The notes: generated by a model not told the origin, from the sequence alone. 22,152 nucleotides of DNA from an uncultured Ignavibacteria bacterium (GCA_903911805.1 CAIWET010000512.1:1-22152); one strand, 5' to 3'; positions 1-8,043 are shown, counted from the stretch's first letter. Translations and numbers: made by a program.

Positions 1-85
1 AATAATAAACATAAGCTGAGGAAAAGAAAAATCGCATGGAAAGGCATAAAAAAAGAAATTTCTTTTTTGTTTGATTAACTTATTT

Positions 86-93
86 TAATTTTG
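86..93 (+). promoter_or_regulatory. possible Bacteroidota-type -7 promoter element
   Basis: TAATTTTG matches the TAnnTTTG -7 consensus of Bacteroidota housekeeping promoters. It lies 65 bases upstream of the start codon at 159, with a TTTG at 66-69 about 16 bases further upstream, which is slightly short for the usual spacing. In DNA this AT-rich a chance match is easy, so this is only a candidate for the promoter of the first operon. Confidence 0.25.
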
Positions 94-158
94 TATTCAT
101 TAATATTACATTAATGAGATTAGTAAGTAATATAAAAAATTAATTTTATAGGGAGTAA

Positions 159-809
159 ATGGAAGTTATACCGATAGAGGCAGGACCTTTGGCAACAATC
201 GGCTATCTAGTGATAGATGATGAAACCCGCAAAGCAGCCGCTATTGACGTTCCATTGGCAAGTACTAATACTTACATTAACTTAATCAAAGAAAAAAACG
301 CAGAGCTAACAGTAATATTACTAACTCATACACATTGGGATCATACTGGCGAAACCTCAGAACTCAAACAAATAACAAACGCACAAATACTCTGCCACAA
401 AGACGACGAATACAGATTAATAGACCCAATGAAATATTCAATATATAAGCTACCTTTTGAATTAAAAGGCGAAAAAGCTGATAAATATATAGAAAACAAA
501 GACATTATTAAAATTGGAAATATCGAATTAGAAGTTTTACATACTCCAGGTCATACCGAAGGAGGCGTTTGCTTTGTAAATCATTCCGAAAAAGTAGTTT
601 TTGCAGGCGATACCCTTTTTTCAGGGTCAATTGGCAGAACAGACTTCCCAGGAGGTGATTTCGATACGATAATTAATTCTATTAAAAATCAATTATTTAC
701 ATTAGGTGATGATTACGTAGTTTATAGCGGTCACGGCGAAGCGACAACAATCGGGAATGAGAAATTATTTAATCCTTTTCTTCTTGACGACGAATTCGTA
801 ATTGCTTGA
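159..809 (+). CDS. MBL-fold metallo-hydrolase (glyoxalase II-like)
   Basis: A 216-aa cytosolic protein of the metallo-beta-lactamase superfamily, close in length and layout to the short glyoxalase II-like hydrolases (YcbL type). The two-metal centre is complete: HTHWDH at residues 57-62 (H57, H59, D61, H62), H132 in HTPGHTEGG, D151 in AGDTLF and H192 in SGHGEAT. The GSIGRTDFPGG stretch after D151 is typical of this subgroup. It probably hydrolyses a thioester such as a glutathione-type or other low-molecular-weight thiol conjugate, but the substrate cannot be read from the sequence. No signal peptide is seen. The start at 159 is preceded by GGGAG at 151-155. The LptE-like gene follows after 21 bases on the same strand, so the two are probably co-transcribed. 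Confidence 0.9.
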   Translation: MEVIPIEAGPLATIGYLVIDDETRKAAAIDVPLASTNTYINLIKEKNAELTVILLTHTHWDHTGETSELKQITNAQILCHKDDEYRLIDPMKYSIYKLPFELKGEKADKYIENKDIIKIGNIELEVLHTPGHTEGGVCFVNHSEKVVFAGDTLFSGSIGRTDFPGGDFDTIINSIKNQLFTLGDDYVVYSGHGEATTIGNEKLFNPFLLDDEFVIA

Positions 810-830
810 AATACATAAAATTAATAAATT

Positions 831-1355
831 ATGAAAAAAAATTCATCAAGTGTTAATATATTAGTCATCATAAATGTGTTAATTTGCATGTTTGTATTAT
901 GCAATTTTACGGGATGTTATTCATTTACAGGCGGCACGGTGCCGGAACATCTCAAAACTCTACAGGTGGACAACGTTAATGACGTTAGTGGATACGGCGT
1001 TCCACGCTATAGAGAGGAATTGACTTTAAGCCTGGTAAACAGGTTTGAAAAGGACAATACTTTTAGTTTGGCACAACGAAATGGAAATGCAAGACTAACA
1101 GTATCAATCCTTTCAATAACTGATGCTACTTTGACGGTAAGACCGGGTGAAGTGGAAAGCCAAAGAAGAATTTCTGTTAACTGCGAAGCAGAATACTACG
1201 ACGCAGTAAAGCAAAAATCGATTTGGAAGCAAAATTTTACTAATGCTGAGATATATGATGTATCTAATCTCCAGGAAGGGCGAAATTCAGCAGTAAAAAT
1301 AGCATTAGAAAGATTAACCGATGATATTTTTTTAGCGGTTATTTCAGGATGGTAA
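831..1355 (+). CDS. lptE: LptE-like LPS-assembly lipoprotein
   Basis: A 174-aa exported lipoprotein. Residues 1-28 form a signal peptide with a hydrophobic core (NILVIINVLICMFVLC), followed by the lipobox-like NFTGC with C29 as the predicted lipidated residue. Phe at -3 is less usual than Leu. The mature protein begins YSFTGGTVPEHLKTLQV, and with the later (R/K)EELTLSLVNRF and RLTVSILSI segments it matches the pattern of Bacteroidota LptE proteins. LptE plugs the LptD barrel that inserts lipopolysaccharide into the outer membrane. This assignment rests on recalled family pattern rather than a search; another small periplasm-facing lipoprotein is the alternative. The glycosyltransferase gene starts 49 bases downstream, suggesting an envelope-related operon. 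Confidence 0.75.
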   Translation: MKKNSSSVNILVIINVLICMFVLCNFTGCYSFTGGTVPEHLKTLQVDNVNDVSGYGVPRYREELTLSLVNRFEKDNTFSLAQRNGNARLTVSILSITDATLTVRPGEVESQRRISVNCEAEYYDAVKQKSIWKQNFTNAEIYDVSNLQEGRNSAVKIALERLTDDIFLAVISGW

Positions 1356-1404
1356 AAAAATTAAATATATTATTAACTACTTGGGGTGAGAGCATAATCC
1401 GAAT

Positions 1405-2877
1405 ATGGAAAGTATAGTTCTCATTATTTATTTTCTATCATTATTGATACTGTTTGGTTTCGGTATTCATGGGTTAGTAATGCTCTATTATTACTATAAA
1501 ACACAGAAAATTGTGATCCCACCATCGGAGCTAACAAGCGATAACACAGAAGATTATCCTTTTGTGACAATCCAATTGCCAATGTATAATGAACAATACG
1601 TTGTAGAACGTCTCATTACTACAGTTTGCAATATAGATTATCCAAAAGAGAGAATGGAAATTCAAGTCCTTGATGATTCTACAGATGAATCTGTAAGTAT
1701 CGCCAAAGCTATGGTGGATAAATTCGCCGCTGATGGATTTGATATTAAGTACATTCACCGCACTAACCGTCAAGGTTATAAAGCTGGTGCATTAAAATAC
1801 GGTCTCGAAACAGCTACTGGAGAGTTCGTTGCCATTTTTGATGCTGATTTCGTCCCAAAAAGAGAATTCCTTAAAAAGACTATTCCTCATTTTGCCAATT
1901 CTAACATTGGTATGGTGCAGACTAGATGGGAACATATCAATGAGGACTATTCATATTTAACTAAAGCTCAGGCTATTGCTTTAGATGGACATTTCGTTAT
2001 TGAACAGCAAGTTAGATGCAAAGCTGGTTTCTTTATTAACTTCAATGGTACTGCTGGCGTTTGGAGAAAAGAGACTATTATCGATGCAGGAAACTGGCAA
2101 GCTGATACTTTAACTGAAGATCTTGACCTTAGCTATAGAGCACAGTTAAAAGGTTGGAAATTCGTTTTTTTAAATGATGTTACATCACCGGCAGAACTTC
2201 CTGCAGACATCAATGCACTCAAAACTCAGCAATTCCGCTGGACTAAAGGTGCTGTTGAAACTGCAATTAAAATTCTTCCAAAAGTATTTGCATCAGATTT
2301 ATCTTTTAAACATAAGCTTGAAAGCTTTGTTCACTTAACTAGTAATATTGTATTTCCTTTTATTATTATGGTTGCAATTCTTAATGTTCCAATCGTAATT
2401 ATTAAAAACTTAGGACATTCATATGACGAAGTTTACACTTTAATGTCAATATTTGTTTTGGCTTCAATTTCTACTTTCTTATTCTATACGTATGCTCAAA
2501 AAGCCATACATTTGGATTGGAGAAAGAGATTATTGCTCTTCCCAGTATTCTTAGCTGGAAGTATGGGATTAGCTGTAAATAACACCAAAGCTGTAATGGA
2601 AGCATTACTTGGAATCAAAACCGGGTTTGCTAGAACACCAAAGCACGGCATTATTACTCAAGGTGATGATTGGAAAAAGAAAAAATATAAACAAAGAAAA
2701 ATTAGTGGTGCAGTTATATTCGAGTTGTTGTTAACTGTATATTATCTAGTTGGAATTTGTATATCACTTTTTGCATTCAAAACTCCAGAAATTGCAGCAA
2801 TACCATTCCAATTACTATTCTTCTTTGGATTTGGTACAGTAGGAATATTATCTTTAAGGCACGCACTGGCAAGATAA
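1405..2877 (+). CDS. membrane glycosyltransferase, family 2 (cellulose-synthase-like)
   Basis: A 490-aa inner-membrane processive-type GT2. An N-terminal membrane segment (about 5-30) is followed by a cytosolic GT-A domain with all the expected motifs: DDS at 90-92, DAD at 146-148 for metal and nucleotide-sugar binding, TED at 237-239 holding the catalytic base, and QQFRW at 275-279, the QxxRW acceptor-site motif of processive enzymes. About five membrane segments follow (roughly 307-333, 345-364, 376-394, 433-458, 463-485). It should polymerise or transfer a sugar from a nucleotide donor, possibly for an exopolysaccharide, glycolipid or glucomannan-like chain; the sugar cannot be inferred. 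No PilZ domain or accessory cellulose genes are visible, so cellulose itself is not supported. It is the last gene before a clear terminator. Confidence 0.9.
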   Translation: MESIVLIIYFLSLLILFGFGIHGLVMLYYYYKTQKIVIPPSELTSDNTEDYPFVTIQLPMYNEQYVVERLITTVCNIDYPKERMEIQVLDDSTDESVSIAKAMVDKFAADGFDIKYIHRTNRQGYKAGALKYGLETATGEFVAIFDADFVPKREFLKKTIPHFANSNIGMVQTRWEHINEDYSYLTKAQAIALDGHFVIEQQVRCKAGFFINFNGTAGVWRKETIIDAGNWQADTLTEDLDLSYRAQLKGWKFVFLNDVTSPAELPADINALKTQQFRWTKGAVETAIKILPKVFASDLSFKHKLESFVHLTSNIVFPFIIMVAILNVPIVIIKNLGHSYDEVYTLMSIFVLASISTFLFYTYAQKAIHLDWRKRLLLFPVFLAGSMGLAVNNTKAVMEALLGIKTGFARTPKHGIITQGDDWKKKKYKQRKISGAVIFELLLTVYYLVGICISLFAFKTPEIAAIPFQLLFFFGFGTVGILSLRHALAR

Positions 2878-2901
2878 TTGATACTGAATAATAAATTATA
2901 A

Positions 2902-2937
2902 AAAGGTTATCACTTAAAAAATGATAGCCTTTTTTTT
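2902..2937 (+). terminator. rho-independent terminator after the first operon
   Basis: The arms at 2903-2912 and 2922-2931 (AAGGTTATCA and TGATAGCCTT) pair over ten bases with one G-T wobble, around a loop of nine bases. A run of eight T residues at 2930-2937 follows directly. It lies about 25 bases after the stop of the glycosyltransferase and separates that operon from the toxin-antitoxin pair. Confidence 0.85.
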
Positions 2938-3050
2938 GTTATGAATGAATGTGAAAAATTTTAATATTAAGTATTAAATGTAATAGTAAATACAATGAAA
3001 ATTATTTCTTTCGTTTATTTAATTATAAAAAATAAAATAGGTGGATTTTG

Positions 3051-3287
3051 ATGAATTTGGTTTCAATAGATTTAATAATGAATAATGGATATCAAGAAGT
3101 AAATATTCCTCAAAACTTTAATATAGATGATGATAAAGTTTATATTAAAAAAGTTGGGAATGTTATTTATTTAATTCCTTTCCATAATCCTTGGATGAAT
3201 TTGATTGATAGTATTACTTCATTTACACCTGATTATATGGAAAATAGAGAACAACCTGATTTTCAATTAAGAGAAGAATTTGAATAA
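3051..3287 (+). CDS. vapB: VapB/VagC-type antitoxin
   Basis: A 78-aa AbrB-like antitoxin. The pattern NGYQEVNIPQNF (start about residue 14) followed by DDDKVYIKKVGNVIYLIP matches the swapped-hairpin DNA-binding fold of VapB/VagC proteins. The acidic tail with NREQPDFQLREEFE corresponds to the toxin-binding end. The ATG at 3051 is preferred over a TTG one codon upstream because AGGTGG at 3039-3044 sits at ideal spacing. Its stop codon shares one base with the start of the VapC gene (TAATG), so the two are translationally coupled. Known family behaviour: it neutralises VapC, and the complex represses its own promoter. Confidence 0.88.
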   Translation: MNLVSIDLIMNNGYQEVNIPQNFNIDDDKVYIKKVGNVIYLIPFHNPWMNLIDSITSFTPDYMENREQPDFQLREEFE

Positions 3288-3691
3288 TGGAATATTTATT
3301 AGATACGAATATCTGTATTTATATTATAAAGAAAAATCCATTATTCGTTTTAGAAAAGTTTTTTAAAATACCTTTTGGAAACATAGCTATTTCATCTATT
3401 ACCTATTCTGAACTTCAATATGGTATATATAAAAGCTCCAATCCACAGAAAAACAAAGAAGCATTAGAATCATTTGTATCGCCATTAATTATATTAGATT
3501 ATGATTTTAAAGCTGGCACTGAATATGGAAAAATTAGAGCTGATTTAGAAAGAATGGGAACTCCAATTGGTCCTTTAGATACATTAATTGCTTCCCACGC
3601 ATTAAGCTTAAATATGACATTAGTAACAAATAATGAAAGAGAATTCTCAAGAATAAAGAACTTGAAAATTGAAAATTGGACAAAAATTTAA
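3287..3691 (+). CDS. vapC: VapC toxin, PIN-domain ribonuclease
   Basis: A 134-aa PIN-domain protein of standard VapC length. It begins MEYLLDTNIC, with the first catalytic acid D6. E42 lies in SSITYSELQYG, D98 in GPLDTLIASHA, and the polar C-terminal patch TNNEREF (114-120) completes the acidic metal-binding pocket. Family members are Mg-dependent endoribonucleases, often cutting tRNA or rRNA; the target here is unknown. The final residues NLKIENWTKI match the usual VapC ending. All catalytic residues appear intact, so the module is probably functional. It directly follows and overlaps the antitoxin gene. Confidence 0.92.
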   Translation: MEYLLDTNICIYIIKKNPLFVLEKFFKIPFGNIAISSITYSELQYGIYKSSNPQKNKEALESFVSPLIILDYDFKAGTEYGKIRADLERMGTPIGPLDTLIASHALSLNMTLVTNNEREFSRIKNLKIENWTKI

Positions 3692-3709
3692 ATTTATAAA
3701 GAATTAATT

Positions 3710-4162
3710 ATGAAAAACATCTTTACAAAAGAAGTATCCGATGAAATAATCGGAAGAATAAACAAATTAACTCCAACAACGCAAAGACTTTGGGGTAAAA
3801 TGGACGTAGCTCAAATGCTAGCTCACTGCAATGTAACTTACGAAATGGTTTATACCGATAAACACCCTGCTCCAAATCCATTTTTGAAAATAATTCTTAA
3901 ATTATTTGTAAAAAAACCTGTTGTCAATGAAGTTCCTTATAAAAAGAATCTACAAACTGCTCCAGCTTTTTTAATAGTTGATGAAAAGAATTTTGAAGCT
4001 GAAAAAACTCGATTGATTGATTTTATAAATAAAACACAAAAATTAGGAGAAAATCATTTTGACGGGAAAGCATCATTATCTTTTGGAATAATGAATAAAA
4101 ATGAGTGGAATAATATGTTTATTAAACATCTGGATCATCATTTGGGTCAATTTGGTGTTTAA
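3710..4162 (+). CDS. DUF1569 / DinB-superfamily protein
   Basis: A 150-aa soluble protein. MDVAQMLAHCNVTYEMVY at about 31-48 and the C-terminal HLDHHLGQFGV at 140-150 are typical of DUF1569 proteins, a branch of the DinB/YfiT-like four-helix-bundle superfamily. H39, H140 and H144 are placed like the metal-binding histidine triad of that fold. Relatives include thiol-dependent metalloenzymes and stress proteins, but no specific reaction can be assigned. It starts 18 bases after the VapC stop and may be read from the same transcript. Confidence 0.8.
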   Translation: MKNIFTKEVSDEIIGRINKLTPTTQRLWGKMDVAQMLAHCNVTYEMVYTDKHPAPNPFLKIILKLFVKKPVVNEVPYKKNLQTAPAFLIVDEKNFEAEKTRLIDFINKTQKLGENHFDGKASLSFGIMNKNEWNNMFIKHLDHHLGQFGV

Positions 4163-4213
4163 AAATATTTATAATGAGCATTTTTAATAATCAATAATTT
4201 AGCAAAAATTAAA

Positions 4214-4915
4214 ATGTTATCAAAAACAGCAGAAAAAGTTTTAGAAAATTATGGTGGTCATGAGCTTTGGAAAAAATCTCGATTTTTGGAAGCTGAAGTA
4301 AGCGTTAGTGGATTATTATTCAAAATGAAAAAGCGTCCAAATTTGGAGCACGCCTTCATTAAAATGGAAATCCATAAACCATTTTCAAAAATAACACCTA
4401 TAGGCAAGAATTTTGAAATTTCTGGTTGCCTAGATTCAGAAAATGTTTGGCTGGAGCAATCTGGAAAAGAGATTGATAGCAAAGAAAATATAAGAGCTGA
4501 ATTATCTAAATTCTCGAATTTCCTAAAATGGAATGATTTACAAATGGCATATTTTGCGAATTATGCTTTTTGGAATTATTTAACATTCCCAAATTTATTA
4601 ATAAATGATAAGATTAAATGGGTTGAACCTGAAATTGGAATTTTAAAAGCTACTTTTCCTGATTCAATTCCAACACATTCAAAAAATCAAACATATTATT
4701 TTGATAAAGATACATTTTTATTAAAACAACATAATTACACTGCTGAAGTTGTAAGCAATCTTGCAACTGCAGCAAATGTCATAAAAGAACACAAAAATGA
4801 GAATGGATTGCTCTATCCTTCCAGACGAATAATAACACCACAATCCAAGAAAAATGGATACTTGAAATTTCCGGTATTAGTAGATATAACTGTTCATCAT
4901 TTGAAAATATATTAA
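4214..4915 (+). CDS. conserved protein of unknown function (233 aa)
   Basis: A 233-aa protein without an obvious signal peptide or membrane segment. It resembles an uncharacterised group recalled from several phyla. Shared-looking motifs are ENYGGHELW near the start (11-19), YFANYAFWNYLTFP at 113-126, SIPTHSKNQTYYFD at 151-164 and LKQHNYTAEVV at 170-180. Alternating beta-strand character suggests a LolA/LppX-like half-barrel that could bind a hydrophobic ligand, but that is inference from pattern only. It begins 51 bases after the DUF1569 gene and is the last plus-strand gene before a convergent junction. Confidence 0.7.
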   Translation: MLSKTAEKVLENYGGHELWKKSRFLEAEVSVSGLLFKMKKRPNLEHAFIKMEIHKPFSKITPIGKNFEISGCLDSENVWLEQSGKEIDSKENIRAELSKFSNFLKWNDLQMAYFANYAFWNYLTFPNLLINDKIKWVEPEIGILKATFPDSIPTHSKNQTYYFDKDTFLLKQHNYTAEVVSNLATAANVIKEHKNENGLLYPSRRIITPQSKKNGYLKFPVLVDITVHHLKIY

Positions 4916-4920
4916 GGATT

Positions 4921-4975
4921 CTAAGATTATTAACTATAAAATAATCTAAGTTTCCGAAGTCTTAAAACCTTCGGA
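4921..4975. terminator. two stem-loops between convergent genes
   Basis: Stem 1 pairs 4921-4931 with 4940-4950 (11 bp, one mismatch). Stem 2 pairs TCCGAAG at 4953-4959 with CTTCGGA at 4969-4975 (7 bp, perfect). They occupy the 99-base gap between the stop of the 233-aa gene and the stop of the deca-haem cytochrome gene, where a bidirectional terminator is expected. Neither has a long T-run, so termination may be weak or factor-assisted. Confidence 0.45.
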
Positions 4976-5014
4976 TTGGTTTATAATTACATATTTATAA
5001 ACTTCTAATTCTAA

Positions 5015-5872
5015 TCAATCATCATCCCTGTTGCTTTTTTCGTCTGATTCATCATCAAATTCATTTTCATTATTTTCTCCATTTTTATGGCAGGAAATGC
5101 AATCGTTTAATCTATAAATTCCTTCTCCATTATGTATAGCTTTTATCTTGATTTCTGAGTGCTCATGGCATCCATAACAAGTGTATTTTCCAAAGATATT
5201 ATTAATATGACAAGTGTTACATTTTACTTTATGATCATTATCAAGAAAAAAAGTAGAATTATGGTCAAAAGTTGATGGAACCCATTTGTTCGTACTGTGA
5301 CACTTAGAGCAGTCATAAACTAAAGAAATATGGAAATCATCTTTAGGTTTTTTATGGCAGTTGGAACAATTATTTAATACATCTTTATTAATTTGATTAT
5401 GATTAAATTTAGTAGAATTCTTCCAATTATTTGTTGAATGACAAATTGAACAATCATCAGATATTTGTTTATGCATAAAATCAGATGGTTTCTTATGGCA
5501 ATTAATACAGTTTTTAGTTATTGTATCGGATAAAGATTCATGATTAAAAAAGCTATTAGTTTTATTTGGATCAGTTCCTTTATGTTCTGCATGGCATAAA
5601 CAGCAGTCCTGATTTTTAAGAAAGTTATGAAATGATAGTTTTATTTTAATGCTATTGGAATCTGTACTTTTGGAAATTTCATCAAGTTTATGACAAGAAA
5701 TACATTTATCATTAGAAATTCCCCAAAATGGTTGATGACAAGATAAACATTTATTATCAAGATTTTTATGTCCATTTGCTAAATTTCCAGGACTTATCAT
5801 TTTATCGGGAAATTGATAAATTAAAAATATGCAAATTAATGCTAATCCCCAAACAATTATTCTATTTTTCAT
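5015..5872 (-). CDS. deca-haem cytochrome c
   Basis: A 285-aa membrane-anchored or exported c-type cytochrome. MKNRIIVWGLALICIFLIYQF is an N-terminal signal or anchor. Ten CxxCH haem sites follow, with first cysteines at residues 42, 57, 90, 122, 141, 169, 188, 218, 232 and 258. Two units of about 38 residues starting near 121 and 168 share NCHKKP, DCSxCHSTN, W and a closing F(N/D)HN, so part of the protein arose by internal duplication. The tail is very acidic. A longer reading from 5956 is possible, but the ATG at 5872 overlaps the upstream stop (TAATG) and gives the signal sequence directly. With the adjacent cytochrome b it probably forms an electron-transfer module from the quinone pool to the periplasm. 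Confidence 0.9.
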   Translation of the reverse strand: MKNRIIVWGLALICIFLIYQFPDKMISPGNLANGHKNLDNKCLSCHQPFWGISNDKCISCHKLDEISKSTDSNSIKIKLSFHNFLKNQDCCLCHAEHKGTDPNKTNSFFNHESLSDTITKNCINCHKKPSDFMHKQISDDCSICHSTNNWKNSTKFNHNQINKDVLNNCSNCHKKPKDDFHISLVYDCSKCHSTNKWVPSTFDHNSTFFLDNDHKVKCNTCHINNIFGKYTCYGCHEHSEIKIKAIHNGEGIYRLNDCISCHKNGENNENEFDDESDEKSNRDDD

Positions 5873-6441
5873 TATGTGTATATTATGATAGTGATGATAT
5901 GCAATAAGGTTAATAGGACAAAAAGCAGAGCAATCGGATAATGAAAAGCTCGCCATTTTTTCAAAACATCATAAGTGATTGAATCCCAAAAAAGTTTATT
6001 TTGTACTTCAATTTCAGAAAGTCCCTGTCTAATCAATTCAATTCTTTTTTCTTGCAAAGATTCATTTGCTTTTTTAAGTATATATTTTCCAATCAATCCA
6101 CTTGCAACATTTATTAAAAGCATAATAACAGCTAGCCAAGGAAGAATTGCATTAAAATGTATTCCGGCATGTACTAAAATTAAAATTGAGCCAATCCAAG
6201 CTATATATTCATGAAACAATAGAAGTTTTTTTGGAGAACCAATTTCTATTATTTTTCTTTTTCGTAAAGAATAAATAAATGATACTAAAATTAAGACTGT
6301 TCCTATAAAACCAAAATATCTACCAACAAAAACCATTTGATAGCGATGAAGGAAATAATCAATTCCTATGGTTGTTAAAATCAACAATAAATACCATTCC
6401 AAGAATGGCAAGAAATATTTAATGAACACAGATTTTTTCAT
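5872..6441 (-). CDS. di-haem cytochrome b-type membrane protein
   Basis: A 189-aa inner-membrane protein with about five hydrophobic segments (roughly 9-30, 40-58, 76-94, 98-120, 165-187). Histidines suited to binding haem b lie inside or at the ends of helices: H77 (LLFHEYIAWIG), H91 and H95 (LVHAGIHFN), H167 (WRAFHYPIALLF) and H181 (TLLHIITI). The layout recalls small cytochrome b561/ferric-reductase-like quinol-oxidising subunits. Its stop codon overlaps the start of the deca-haem cytochrome, so the two proteins are almost certainly made together and likely work as one complex. Direction of electron flow and the final acceptor are not visible. Confidence 0.8.
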   Translation of the reverse strand: MKKSVFIKYFLPFLEWYLLLILTTIGIDYFLHRYQMVFVGRYFGFIGTVLILVSFIYSLRKRKIIEIGSPKKLLLFHEYIAWIGSILILVHAGIHFNAILPWLAVIMLLINVASGLIGKYILKKANESLQEKRIELIRQGLSEIEVQNKLFWDSITYDVLKKWRAFHYPIALLFVLLTLLHIITIIIYT

Positions 6442-6546
6442 TTTTTAGTCATTCAGGTTCAATTTATTAATTAGTTTAAAAACAAAAATCAATCTAATTC
6501 CATTATCTCTATTTAAAAAATAATGGTAAGCGTGTAAATAATCAAA

Positions 6547-6596
6547 TGATTATGAAGCAATCGGTAATAAAATTGTACCGATTGCTTCATTAATCA
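6547..6596 (-). terminator. long stem-loop downstream of the zinc-ribbon gene
   Basis: The arms at 6547-6566 and 6576-6596 pair over about 20 bp with one bulged base. The inner 13 bp (GAAGCAATCGGTA with TACCGATTGCTTC) are perfect, and the loop is nine bases. It lies between the stop of the zinc-ribbon gene and the start of the cytochrome b gene. No strong T-run follows on the minus strand, so it could be a terminator, an mRNA 3'-end stabiliser or an operator for the cytochrome operon. Confidence 0.5.
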
Positions 6597-6631
6597 TAAA
6601 TTATAAAACAAAAAAAACATAAAAATGCAAT

Positions 6632-6931
6632 TTAAAAGTCAAATAGATCTTTTAAAAATGATTTTTTCTTATATTGCTTGTTGTCACCATAATGTCTGCT
6701 ATGATCATCATCATAATCTCTTTCATGGTGATCATTATGATCATTATCAAATTTTCCCCTTCTTTCGTACTCCCTCTCTACTCTTGGAGGCTGAACAGTA
6801 GTTCTTTCAATAATTTTTTCTAGCTCACCCCTATCAAGCCAAATTCCACGACATTCTGGGCAATAGTCAATTTCTACACCTTGTTTATCTGCTATAAGCA
6901 GAGTGATTTCTTTACATCTCGGACATTTCAT
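6632..6931 (-). CDS. zinc-ribbon protein (zf-TFIIB type) with His/Asp-rich tail
   Basis: A 99-aa soluble protein. Residues 1-45 form a TFIIB-type zinc ribbon: CPRC at 3-6 and CPEC at 24-27, followed by RGIWLDRGELEKI, the hallmark of this small bacterial family. The second half is rich in His, Asp, Arg and Lys (HNDHHERDYDDDHSRHYGD), then a basic KKKSFLKDLFDF ending; this kind of tail could bind metal or nucleic acid. Function is unknown for most family members. It lies 54 bases after a CDF metal transporter on the same strand, which would fit a role connected with metal handling, but that is context only. Confidence 0.82.
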   Translation of the reverse strand: MKCPRCKEITLLIADKQGVEIDYCPECRGIWLDRGELEKIIERTTVQPPRVEREYERRGKFDNDHNDHHERDYDDDHSRHYGDNKQYKKKSFLKDLFDF

Positions 6932-6985
6932 ATTCGAACCTTTTTATTGTTTTTTATTATTTATTTATTACTAAATTATCGATTA

Positions 6986-7846
6986 TCAATTCTTGGGTTC
7001 AGGTTCTGGATGAACATGAACAAAAGATCTTTTAATCGCTTTTTGAATATCCTTCTCAAGTTTATGAGATATGTCATGTGCTTTATCTATGTCAATTCCT
7101 GATTTAACAAGAATGTTCACTTCAATAAAAGTCTCAGCACCACCGGTTCTGACTTTTAATGAATTAGAATCAATAATCTCACTTGAATTTTTGATTATTT
7201 CTTTTACTAATTCATACGTTTCTTTAGAAGTTTTATCAACTAAAACTTCTATTGATTTTTTTCCTAAATCATAGGATACCTTTAAGACAATTACAGCTAC
7301 AATCAAAGCGGCAATTGAATCTGCCAAAAATATTCCGAAGTTTGCACAGATTAGCCCTATCAAGACTACTAATGAGCTCCAGATATCAGTCGAAAAATGA
7401 AGAGCATCTGCTTCTAACGCTTGACTGTTGTATTTTCTTGCTGTTTTATATAAAGCTCTCGAACGAGATATATCTATAATTATAGAAAGAGAAATTACTA
7501 TATAACTCCATATATTAACTTCAATTAATACTTTGCCAGTTGATATCCTTTCGATTGCCTCATAGATAATCCATCCGCAAGTGATTACAAGCAAAACAGT
7601 TTCAGCCAAAGCAGATATATTTTCTATTTTCCCATGACCATAATGATGATGTTCATCTGCAGGCTTATCCGATACGCTTACTGAAAAAAGTGTTATTATG
7701 GCGGCTACCATATCCAAAAGTGAATGAAGTGCTTCTGAAAGCAGTCCTAAACTACCGGTGAGAATACCCACAATAAATTTTGAGCCTGTTAGAAAAACAG
7801 CCGCAAAAATGGAAAATAAAGCAACTCTAAATTTTTCTCTGATCAT
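6986..7846 (-). CDS. cation diffusion facilitator (metal efflux)
   Basis: A 286-aa inner-membrane CDF protein with six predicted membrane helices in about 1-195 and a cytosolic domain after. The transport site is H41xxxD45 on helix 2 (EALHSLLDM) and H150xxxD154 on helix 5 (DALHFSTDIW). This HD-HD arrangement is the one associated with zinc preference in ZnT-type proteins, in contrast to the DD-HD site of E. coli YiiP. The DEHHHYGHGKIE segment at 64-75 is the usual CDF signature after helix 2. The C-terminal domain keeps ETFIEVNILVKSGIDIDKAHDISHKLEKDI and ends FVHVHPEPEPKN, a normal length. A GGGGGA-like ribosome site precedes the ATG at 7846. Confidence 0.93.
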   Translation of the reverse strand: MIREKFRVALFSIFAAVFLTGSKFIVGILTGSLGLLSEALHSLLDMVAAIITLFSVSVSDKPADEHHHYGHGKIENISALAETVLLVITCGWIIYEAIERISTGKVLIEVNIWSYIVISLSIIIDISRSRALYKTARKYNSQALEADALHFSTDIWSSLVVLIGLICANFGIFLADSIAALIVAVIVLKVSYDLGKKSIEVLVDKTSKETYELVKEIIKNSSEIIDSNSLKVRTGGAETFIEVNILVKSGIDIDKAHDISHKLEKDIQKAIKRSFVHVHPEPEPKN

Positions 7847-7877
7847 TCGTCCCCCAAATTTAATATTAATTTATGGT

Positions 7878-8030
7878 AAGTTCTAAAATCAATTTCATGA
7901 AATTTTCTCAAATATCGATATTTATCATTGCTGCATATGTAGTAGTCATCTATAACAATAACAGATAAGATTATTCTCATAAGTTATTTATATTAAACAA
8001 AATTTGCAAGAATGATAAATTTTAGAACTT
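7878..8030. repeat. perfect 12-bp inverted repeat around a 129-bp non-coding segment
   Basis: AAGTTCTAAAAT at 7878-7889 and ATTTTAGAACTT at 8019-8030 are exact reverse complements, enclosing the gap between the CDF gene and the small exported protein. No coding sequence lies inside. It might be a tiny MITE-like remnant or a pair of regulator sites. The AT-rich composition makes a chance origin possible. Confidence 0.4.
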
Positions 8031-8043
8031 CTATTTATTAAAA

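Noticed and set aside
49..68. AAAAAAGAAATTTCTTTTTT palindrome as a terminator of a gene to the left
   Set aside because: It is a loop-less A/T palindrome with one G-C pair per arm; as a hairpin it would be very weak, and no upstream gene is visible.
1531..1773. Minus-strand 80-codon frame inside the glycosyltransferase gene
   Set aside because: It is a shadow of a well-supported gene with all its catalytic motifs, and has no recognisable protein pattern.
5873..5956. Longer start (5956) for the deca-haem cytochrome
   Set aside because: The extra 28 residues have no signal-peptide character and overlap the end of the cytochrome b gene. The ATG at 5872 gives a proper signal sequence and a TAATG junction.
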